Shown here one piece after another: positions 23,601-33,200 of a stretch of 64,000 bases of DNA. The first letter of the stretch is position 1; each line of letters starts with the position of its first letter. The translations under genes were made by a program, and so were the position numbers. Origin of the DNA: Perkinsus marinus ATCC 50983 (Eukaryota; Perkinsozoa; Perkinsida; Perkinsidae); the NCBI RefSeq assembly GCF_000006405.1, contig NW_003208655.1, forward strand, positions 310,001 through 374,000, in the 5' to 3' direction. The notes under the pieces were generated by a model. The model had not been told where the DNA came from and searched no databases. It saw only the letters and a list, made by a program, of their open reading frames with translations.

Positions 23601-26480
23601 AATATTATATTTTTTTACTATTTCCACTACACAATACGAAGCACTAAGGTCTCGCGTACTCAATTGATTTTTCAATTCTTCATGCTCCTTTGTGAACTCC
23701 TCATTCTGCTCATCACAGACCTTCTGGAAGTCGACCATTTGCTTCGACACCGTCTCGAAGCGGGCATCCATCTGCGCTGTAACTGACCACACATACCACT
23801 CCTGACGGAAGTTCCACAAAACAGCACAATTGCACCCTCTAGAGCCCCACCCCTACCAGCAGCAACTTTCTCAGTCACAGTCCCCTCGCATAACTGCCGT
23901 ATTGACTCGCTGCTAGCCTTTTCAGTGATACCTAAGGAAAGCCTTCAGCGACTTGAAACGTTCACTCGACGATTTACGTTTTTCCAACTCGGAAATTTTC
24001 TCCCCAATACTTGTGAACTCTCCCGTCATCTTGCCGTCCAGCTCCTTGAAGGCAGTCTCCAATTGGGCATGTTTCGTATCATCTAAACCGCAACCTAAGA
24101 TACCCCTCCCAGAGCAGCTCCAAACTACCTTCCTCCCGGCTTTTCTTATGCTTGCCCTGCATGCTGATGATGCAATTATCAACAGCATCGATTTTCGAAT
24201 CAAAGGCATCCATCCTAGTACTAAGTTCGGTCATACTGTGATCAATGACATCTAGTCTCTCCCCATTTACAGTAGAGAATCCTGAGGGAATCAGAAATTC
24301 ATCCTTCGAATGAAATCCATCTATAAGCTCATGTTATACTGCTTTGCTTCGCATTCGCGACGTGAGGCTTTCCTCAATATGCTGCTGACACTAGGTATTT
24401 TCACGCTACGATGATCTCGGCGTTTTGCTTACACGTCTAGTGTGGTTAAAGACGAAAAAACTATATGGTATATGCTTACTACATGTCTGATGTTACATCC
24501 GTGAAAAAATATATATAGTATTCCACTTCACAAGTTTCACTACAGCCTCTCTCTTATCACTGCTCTTGCGGAAAGCCAAATTTAAAAGAACTTTAACTTT
24601 CACCGCAGAGGTCTACGTTCCACTGAGAAATTTTCTCCGTGTTGCTGAAAGTTTGTAAGTCATAAAAACACCTTTTTGCATTTCCTCTTGCACTTCATGC
24701 AACTCTTTTCCGAATTTCTCCTCAACACCGTCGACTCTGCCACTGAGCGCAGCCTCAGTGCGGCTCACTTCACTTTTTGTAGACGTCGAGACCACCTATG
24801 GAAGAAAACTACAGACCGTCGAAAAGAAGCCTCAAACTTCATACTTCAATTCGCTTTCCCATCGCTTCCATTTCCTCTTGATGCTCCTCCTTCATTTTGC
24901 TAATCTGAACTACCAATTTCCACCCGACACTTCGACGTAAAGGAACTACCTCCTTTTGAAGTCCTGCTACCACTGCTTCTAGACATGCTATGCGAGCAGT
25001 AGATTCGTGAGCCTTCAGGTCAACCTTGGCCTCTATTCCCGACAACCTGAATGATTGGAGTTTCACCACCCTAGTGATATGAAAAACACTAGTGAAAAAC
25101 ATATTTCACGACTTGTACAGGCCGCGAATATCGCGTTTTTCACCAAGTTTTACGCGACACTTCACGTAAAACGGGTTGTGAAACTCCATAATATGAACCA
25201 TGGACGGTGGTACGAGTTGTAAGTGTAAGTGCCGTCTTTTATACGACGCCTAATCGAGTAGCCTATCTCTGCAAAAGTATGATTACAGTGTAAAACTATA
25301 AGCGTCACTTTTATTATAATAGGTCCCTAACACGTAAGCCCAAGGCGTCAGATTCTCTGTCGAGCAACATCGCTGATATAAACTGAATCAGCTTCCCCCT
25401 ATGACCTCTCTTCCAATTTTCCCGTCTTCTCCTCCAGCATCGCCTTCACGTCTTCGCCACGGATGAACCCTACCAGACGAGAATCCAAATCAGCACTCAC
25501 CTGAGATTAAAGAGCTTTACAAAACGGATGGGCTACTCGAACGAATATACTGCGACCAGGAGAACCACGACTGTTGAGGTTACTACCTTGTGAAGTGAGT
25601 CTTCGAACATCTGTACGAGGTGTTGGAAGCTCGTAGCTTCCTGCTGCATTCGAGTCAGAAAGAACTGCTCTGATTCCTAAAATAGAGTTTCATCACCCTA
25701 GTGATATGATAAACACTAGTGAAAAATATATTTCACGACTACTGCATATCACCGCGAATATCGGGTTTTTCCACAGAGTTTCCACAGAAATACGAGTAGA
25801 AGCAGCAACAGTATGTTGTCACCACTACCTCAGCACGTTTGCGATTCTCCATCAGCTCTCCCAACATCCCTAGTCGTGCTTGATTTATTTCTTTACTCAA
25901 ACTCCCGAAGGCCGATGACCGTATCTGCTGAATTTGCCAACAGGAGGTCCCCATCCTCACAATCGTACTTGCTGTTGACCCGCTGCTTCCCCGTCGGTTG
26001 GGCTGCTCGGACGCATTTAAAGAGGAAAGCCCAGTACACTACCAAGCAGTGTCGAAGGAATATAAATTCGCTTGCCCTCAGCACAGCAGTTTCCGCACTG
26101 ATTAAAGGAGTTTATATACGAGTTTCCTCAGAATTTTCATACTGTTACCGACACATGTAGTTGACGATGTGCATATATTCCCACGCTGCTGCCACCCCGA
26201 CTCAACACAAGCATCCCCCTTTTGCCTCTTATCCATGACTAACCCGAACGCTGTTGCTTTCGGGAGATTCCCATTCCACTTGATGCCTTGCACTGTGCAA
26301 AACTCGGAGGTCTCTACTGGCTTTCAAATGTGTCCTCGCCATTTCTCACTGCAAAGATCCGTATATATCCTCGCTCGCCTAAGAGTGGAACCGTTGCAGT
26401 GTAGTAGAACATGGCATGTAATAATAAACTTTGCATCCACACCCTTGTGGAATTGTGTCCTCATTCATCATGGCTGATGA
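20650..26480 (-). CDS. Large coiled-coil protein with MATH-like segment and Pro/Ser-rich tail; more than 20 exons, outline model
   Basis: Minus-strand exons join through GT..AG introns from about 26290 to about 20650. Order: a short globular start (GIKWNGNLPKATAFGLV, about 26290-26195); coiled-coil exons (KEINQARLGMLGELMENRKR; FFLTRMQQEATSFQHL; LEEKTGKLEER; MKEEHQEEMEAMGKRIE; EEKFGKELHEVQEEMQK; LETAFKELDGKMTGEF; KVCDEQNEEFTKEHEEL); a MATH-like part (NHSWRIDDA, SSPFALGAYKNMQLRLFPKG, CSVWLVWNP, about 22600-22230); ALELTPDEAEFEKDQLQ; a Gly/Pro part; and Ser/Pro-rich exons to about 20790. Within this span lie four family 1 and two family 2 MITEs, all in introns. The exact start and stop are unresolved. 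Function unknown; probably a structural or cytoskeletal protein. Confidence 0.68.
21462..21620 (-). mobile_element. MITE family 1, copy B (intronic, sense)
   Basis: Begins TGTTGGAATATATG and carries CTCAGCTGAGCTCAGGAG, GTACAAAAACCG, AATTTTCTCAGAATTT and AGTTGACCATATGCATAC. In the host gene's orientation its start (GTATGCATATGG) coincides with a usable 5' splice site after the exon ending IPADARK. Confidence 0.7.
22728..22907 (+). mobile_element. MITE family 1, copy C (intronic, antisense)
   Basis: GTGGTAAAATATGCACATG, CAACCACATGTGTTGGTGACA, TAGTTTCTGTACA, GTCAGTGAGGAAACTCTCAG and a CCAACACTG end. It lies between the exon ending at about 23010 (GTGAGTTTGG donor) and the exon starting after TTTTTTCAG at about 22650. 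Confidence 0.78.
23138..23283 (+). mobile_element. MITE family 1, copy D (intronic, antisense)
   Basis: ATATGCATATGGTCAACTAC, AGTGGTGACAATACTGAAA, TCTCATTGATACTTCTACCC and GGGGAAGCGAAAATATATTCC. It sits between exons ending HTMDG (donor GTAATAATC) and starting LTKRVQVLEP (acceptor CACTTTTAG). Confidence 0.72.
25056..25188. mobile_element. MITE family 2, copy 2 (intronic, best preserved)
   Basis: 133 bp with inverted ends TGGAGTTTCACCACCC and GGGTTGTGAAACTCCA (one mismatch in 16). The interior has CTAGTGATATGAAAAACACT and CGCGAATATCGCG. It lies immediately upstream (gene sense) of the ATCATTCAG acceptor for the exon starting LSGIEAKVDL. Confidence 0.82.
25685..25795. mobile_element. MITE family 2, copy 3 (intronic, one end lost)
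   Basis: GAGTTTCATCACCCTAGTG and AAACACTAGTGAAAAATATA match copy 2 closely, as does CACCGCGAATATCG. The far terminus is missing. It sits between exons ending NRKRAE and starting ESEQFFLTRM of the coiled-coil gene. Confidence 0.72.
26047..26188 (-). mobile_element. MITE family 1, copy E (intronic, sense)
   Basis: Ends are CAGTGTCGAAGGAATATA and TATATTCCCACGCTG, an imperfect terminal inverted repeat. The interior has GAGTTTCCTCAGAATTTTCA and CATGTAGTTGACGATGTGCA. In gene sense the exon ..ESGWQQ runs into the element and GTGGGAATAT, three to four bases inside its end, is the apparent 5' splice site. Confidence 0.75.
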
Positions 26481-26800
26481 TCAGTACAAATGCTTGGATG
26501 GTGAGAGATAGATAGGCGTTTGGGATCAACCTGAATCGCCCTATAGAGCATACTATGATGCAGTGACCGATAAACCTCCCTGCTTCGTTACTTACCGTTG
26601 CGAACTGAGACCACCTTGGCCTTCACAGAAGCATTAAGAGGAAAAAAGCTCAAGTTTGACCGGGCCTTTCCTCCATCACCATTGGATCAGGTATCGGAAT
26701 ATGCATGTGTTGATCTTAACGACATCACGACACTGGTATGCCAAGGACGGCGTAGCGTCCAAGTGCAAGGAATGCCACTGTTACAAGTATTAGCACATGA
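26470..26800 (+). CDS. Possible small plus-strand gene (tentative)
   Basis: A segment at about 26512-26589 (VWDQPESPYRAYYDAVTDKP..) joins through a 41-nt intron (GTTGCG..TTCACAG) in frame to QALRGKKLKFDRAFPP. A downstream open piece has SKCKECHCY. The start is not resolved; ATG at 26470 is followed by an in-frame stop unless spliced. It would diverge from the coiled-coil gene. Confidence 0.25.
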
Positions 26801-27228
26801 CAAAGTCATAGAATGGCTCTTCCTTGGTCGATGCCAACGTACGGTTACATATGAAATATCTCCGAGCTCTACAATAAGGATGAAATCGATTCAACGACCG
26901 CGATCGCCTCAAGCCTATTGCAATGAAGTCTCTACTTCGACTTCTCCTTGCGGCTTCCACAGAGTCTCCTCACTAGTCGCCATTTGCTTCACTCAGACAC
27001 CCCACAGAGCAGTCCTCCCTCCTCAAACGAGATATCATTTCAGCATAAACATATACTCATATATGTATAATTTATATTGACGACCGACTCCACTGTATCA
27101 ATGCTTGATGTAATAACGGCAGGACAGGTCACCGAATCGTCCATACTACTCCACAAAAATGACCAAGAATTGACGGTCTAGTACACCTGCTCAGTGATGG
27201 GAATATACTTCTGTTGTTATCATGTGCT

Positions 27229-30200
27229 ATGATGATGTTCACTCTCATGCTGAATGCGCTAGGACTGGGCATATATAACGAGAGCATTGAAGAAAGTGCT
27301 GTTTTGAATACAACTGTCGATAGTAGTAGTAGTTGTAGTAGTAGTAGTTGTAGTAGTGGTAGTAGTAGTAGTAGTAGCAGTAGCAGTAGAAGTAGTAGTA
27401 GTGGTAGTAGAGTCTCCCCTTGCTACTGTCATAGTGCCTCGTCTAAAAATAGATATCAAGTGTTGGGAACTACCGCATGAGCCTTTCGCTGAGTGAACTA
27501 CTGTGGGGTCGTCACATCTATTGATGTATCTACTCAGCAGTATACCTCTACGGAAAGTGTTCACGACGCAAGATGTAACGAAGGTGAGAGTTGAGAAAGC
27601 TGAAGATCGCAAGATTGTGAAGTCTTGAGTAATGCAGAATTTGTTTTTTTCCGTGAAACGAGCTCAGCAGTGTTGTATGCTACCTCCAGGCGTGCCAATC
27701 TGGTGAACTGAGTCGAGGCCTGAACGCTCAGACCTCTTCAGCTGGCTGCCGCTCTACTCGTTTGAGTCGGTCTTCGGCAGGCTGATACATGCAGAAGTTG
27801 TTCATGACCGTAAACGTCGGACGTTCATTACAATATGAAAATTCTGAAAAAAATTGCGGGAAATCTTATCGGTTTTTGTACACTTCTACCCGAATGCGTT
27901 CGTCAACCTGCATAATTAGCTTTGGAACAGGGTTGCATATGGATGGGAACAATCGACCATTGTTCCCATGTTCCCAATTCCCGGGAAGAATTTCGGGAAC
28001 TTCCCGGGAAGAATCGATTCTGGGAACAATTGTGCAATTTTTTTTCTGAAGCGCGCCGAGGCGCGCTTACTCTCCATACTGAGACATCGCGAGTGCACAA
28101 GATTTAATTTCAAGTGAGCAGCTGATCTTTGTTCCCTCACAATTCTTCCATATTGATTGTTTCCGCATGTGGCAGACTAGAGCTCGTATCGTTCGTGCTT
28201 CAATCCGAAGCACGAACGATGTGAGATTCGGCTTTCGAGTCCTGACGTCTCAAAATAGGATCAGTGACAAATTGCAACCATAAAAACGATCCGGATGTTA
28301 CTTCTCGGATTCCAAGAATAGACATTCCGATCATTCCCATCCGCTATTTCGGAGGCACATCGCTATTTGTGACAGTACTTTATTTCCATGGGTCGATCCG
28401 CCATTGGGAAGCTCAAGCCTGATGGCTTCTTCTATCCAGTCCTTGTTCCCCCTGAAGTGATCAACACAGGGATCTACGGACAGTGGCCCGAGGGGAAGGA
28501 CCTGTGGGTATTTAAATGCAGATTCTGTGCGAGTGAACGAATGTTGTGGAACAACTCTAAAACTCGGGAGCATCTCAACAAGCATCCCGAAGAGGTATCT
28601 GAGAACATTCACCTCACGAGAGTACCTTATACTTGGAAACCAGGTAATATTGCTATCAACAATTGCATCATTCCTTGCGTTGCTCAGTAGAACTAGCTAC
28701 ATGTTACTCAGGCCGTTTCGATCCCAGTCAGTACAAGTTCGATGCCACAAGGGGCGAGCACATGCGCCCTGCGATACGCTCTTCTTTGAGCTGCTATTCG
28801 ACGAAAAAGCGCCGACGATCGGTTGCCTCTACATCGAGCTCAGTATATATTAACGCAGAAGCCCCAACACCTAGACGAGGTTCAGAAGCCGTTTATGAAG
28901 CAGCAGATGCGCTTGAGAGGGCTCTACGGTGTGATGGTGGTGACGTTGGGAGAGTCCCTATTCTCAGTGGTCCCTCCGTTCCTCTATCGCCATCATCACC
29001 ATGGATCCGTTGCGTTACATCTATGAGCGAAGAAGCCGATATTCCTGCAACGCCAGAGCTGCTCCACTCACCCAGGATGGATAGTGGAACTCTTTCGAAG
29101 TCAAAAAAGCTGCGTACCGAGGATGGCGGAACGCCATGCAACTTTGCTACAACGTCATCGACGGTAGTACATCAAGTGAGGGTGCAGCCTTGTCGACGTC
29201 GAAGATCCTCATGCGTGAGTAAGATTACTGACCATTTCCCGGAGATCCCCTCGATGTGGTGCATAGACCAATTTCACAAGAGGCTCATACTTGCTGCTAT
29301 GTGTTTAAACATACCCTTGGAATCACTCATCAGCAAGATCATGGAGGCCACGTTCGCGTGTTTGCGGCCGGGGTACACAGTTAGATCATTGGATGAAGAG
29401 CGGATAAAGAAGTTTACTGCGGAACTGTTACAGGAGGGCACTGCTGTAATCGTGGCTGATATGGTGGAGGCTTGCTCCAGCAAGAAAAAGATAGGTCTCT
29501 TCTTCGACACGGTAATCGGAGGTCCCGGCCAGCTGATCCTACGCATGGGAGCAAGCTTTTGTGCTACCGATGGCGCTAAGATATCTTGTGTACCTCTCTT
29601 GGTGCGACCCGTGCAGTTCGACTGTGTGGGGAATGACACCTCTGCTAATGACATCGACGATACGATTAGTGAGATTGTAGACGTCTTGGCAGGACATTGC
29701 CGCACACTGCATGCAGCGTGTAAGTTGAGGAGGGAGGAGAACTCATGCGTCACTGTTGACTTATGTTCACTCTTGACGTTTTCAGATTCGATCAAGTTTG
29801 CGTCCATCTTGACGAAGGGCATAAATCTACACTCGACTATCCGAACCAGGCTCATCGATCGGCTCGAGAGCTATGGTTGCGCAGATGGCAAAATAGTTTG
29901 CATCAACTGCGTCGACCTGGAAGTCAATATTTTGGTATGCAGTCTGTTCTATGATGAAGATGCTCCATTACAACGGGTGCACGAGCTCTGCCTTCTCTCG
30001 TTGGATCTAGTCCGACTAACTAAGATTCATGAAGGTGATTTAGAGGGATTAGCAAGCAACCTGCGACGTCCGAGCCGTGACCATCCGAAGTCAGTACTTT
30101 TGGCATTGGAGTTTGTGCTGGAGAACTGGAAGCAGCTCTCGAGGCTTGCTCGATCCCTGGATATTGACGAGTAGGTCTCAACGATTCTCCTCAATTCCTC

Positions 30201-33200
30201 CTTGACTTCTTCAGATTATCAGACGAGGGAAGAATGATAGATGAGAAAGTTCTCCATATGCTGCGTGATAGAGAATTCAAGCAGCTGGTCCATTGCATCT
30301 GGGATGAAGTCGGGCGTTTCTTGATGGATACCTTAGACAGACTCGAATGCGATCCCTTCCTGAGCTCATTCGATGCAATCTCAGCGGTGGCTGAAGCATT
30401 CTCGCGAATGAATGCATCGCCGAACTTGCCTGAGAACGTGAAGAAGATACTTCAAAAGAGGTAATATAAATGATCGTGTGATAGATAAGATGTTCCAAAC
30501 TAGTGTTATTCTTAGGGAGCCGATATACACGCAGAAATACGGCTGGATCGGATCGCTCAATCCCCACATGTACAAGAGAGAAGAAGCCTGGTTAAAAGAG
30601 GCTATCCGAAAGACGATTCAGAGTACCCAGCACCAACAGGATGACTCGGCTGAGGGTCACGATGCGTGGATCAGCGGAATCATAGACTACTTTCGACGGA
30701 GAGGTAATCCCACGGGAGACTCCTTGAAATTCGCCGTCACCTCCTATATCACAGTGATTGTCTTCGCCAATTTGTCTGCGTGTGCTGTTCTTGACTCGAG
30801 AGTGATTAGATTCTGAAAATCCGATTCCCGCATAGGTTCTCACGCGGCGACCCCTGTAGTTGCGTTACACGGCTACAACATGAGTGAATATTGGAGTATG
30901 CATGACAGCTGCCCTGTCGCTGCACAGATTTGTGCGCATGCGAGTTCTGTGTGCACTTCTGCTGCGTTTGCCCTCTTTGGTGCGATGATTGTCGATCGAG
31001 TCGATCCCGATGATATGTACCGATGCTCGATCGCTCGATACTATGAGGCACGGAAATTCGGTACCGGCAGGGTCGGCAGCTGCAAATATGTCGAGTTGGC
31101 AGAGATGATTATTTCATTCAACGGTAGAATCGGAGAAGGTATTATGGAGATCGAAGAGGTGTATCATGGGCCGAATCGCGGTGAGACTGCGGCTTCATCA
31201 CCATCCAGCTCAGATTCTGCGGGAGAAATTGTTTCTTGCAGTGGTCCTTCAGCTGCGCAATACATAACTCATGGCTTCTTGCAGTATTACGGACCTGGAG
31301 GGGTTAGTTGTGACCATACTTCGTCCGGTGTTACTGAGACCGCGCGTATGAAGCCGTTAGCGACGAGGAAGAAAAAGGCGGTTCTGTATGAGATTCACTT
31401 CAAGCGGTCGAAAGTCATATCCAGAGAGAAGTTCGGCATTCATCAAATCCGGGAGATGGTGCGTCAAGGAGTTCTCTGCTTCACTGGTTTGATAAACTAC
31501 TTGAGGATGCGGAGGCTTGAGAGCCAGATCGACGCCGACTCCGACGAGTCTCATGAGTCATCCTCGTCCCCATCAGAATCCGGAGACTCTGAATGTGAGC
31601 CGCAAGAGTAAGCAGCAACACTCGATGAGTTGGGAGTTCCCGAGGGATGCATTCAATGCTCAACATTATTGACAATAATTTAACGTGTGCACAATCCTGA
31701 TGAAACCTCGATTTCCGAGTCCTATTTGTGTGCAGTGTTATACAGTCAGTAAGTCGGATGAGATCGTTTAGCGATCCTTTCACAACTTTCGCAACCTTAG
31801 CACTAATGTTCCAGAGGTTTCATCCTTTTTTACCTTCACAGTTTGTGATCAAACACCAAACATGAAGTCAACTTTAGAGATGAATGTTGATTCAACATCG
31901 ACATTCATCTTGAACATGTGTATTATAGGCGGAATCGCTGATGTTATTGTTGCTCTACATCCGATTACGTCCTCATGAGATAAGAGGGAAAAACTGTGGC
32001 AACACAAGAACGAAGCTCGATTGAAAACAAATATCATTGAGCATGCTGGCTCACACGCCATCAGAACTACTGACGCTCACATCATCATCTTCATCGTCCG
32101 ACTCCGCGAATACAAATTTATCCCCCTCACACACATCCCCGGGTGGCTCAGTCTCCCCTTCACCAATATTACCAGTCCTTCCCTTCCTTGGAGGGTAACG
32201 TCGCTGTACTTTACATGGCTGAAAAACCGCAAAAAAATGCCCACTATCCTCGGGACAATCATCGTAGACGAGAGCTGACGCGGCACAGACATAGTTGCAT
32301 CGTCATAGTTCAGGAATGTTCAGCAGCAGAACGTGCCCTACTTGTGCTTCTGCTGGCAGTCCTGCCCATCGTATACAACAGTTCTGAAACGTTGTCGTGG
32401 GTAGCATATTCGTCCTGACGGAGATGAGGAGATAAGCACAAATACGACAGCTCATCAGGGATGAGTCATCACTCTTGAGACATGATATTACTCACTTCCA
32501 GACATGTTTTGCACAGCTGAATAAGCGCTCCAGAGCATATGTACCTAGGATTATCTCAGCGATGTATACTTGATGAAAACGCGGTCCGGACTCACCGCAG
32601 GGTGAAACCAGGCTCAGGTAAACGAATTTTGCCACTGTGCAAGAGTTTTTAAAACTTATCCAGTATTCTCCCGGATGCATTGAGTGAAGCACCTCGAAGT
32701 CAGTCCTTTGATGCTTGCCTGAACAGAAACGCTCTCTCGAAATCTTTTTTGTAGTCAGTTGAAAGCGATCCTCCAAAGCCAACTACCTTGCCTCATGAAG
32801 TAATCCATAACATGCGGCAAACTTTCCTCAACATCAACAATCCCGGGAAATTCAAGATCGAACTCCTTGATGGCACCAATTGCATCGAGTGCCTCTCTCC
32901 TCGCATCCTTTCGTGAAGAAGGGAGCTCACGAGGGTCAAATTTGAGAATCCACTCCCGTCCCTGCAAACATTGACTCATCCTGAAGGGAAGGACAAAATG
33001 ATGCCAAATGACCAGGTTAGCGGAATAAGTTATTGTCAATGCAGATTGTCGTTCTTATTACCTCTTCTTGATCTGTTTTCGGGAGGTCGAATTGAGGTCT
33101 GGAGCCATTTTCAGCTCCGAATAGACTGTGAATACTTTCTGTGTGGCATAGAACAAGCTTGTGCTGTCACTCTGCAGATATAGATTGAGTTCCTTCAGGG

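Noticed and set aside
26169-26477. A 102-codon plus-strand frame opposite the coiled-coil gene start
   Set aside because: It overlaps a better-supported minus exon (GIKWNGNLPKATAFG) and a MITE end, and it has no domain. Not excluded, but not reported as a gene.
27259-27612. Poly-Thr minus-strand frame at the TAG repeat
   Set aside because: It is a microsatellite artefact; the plus strand gives a coherent spliced frame on both sides.
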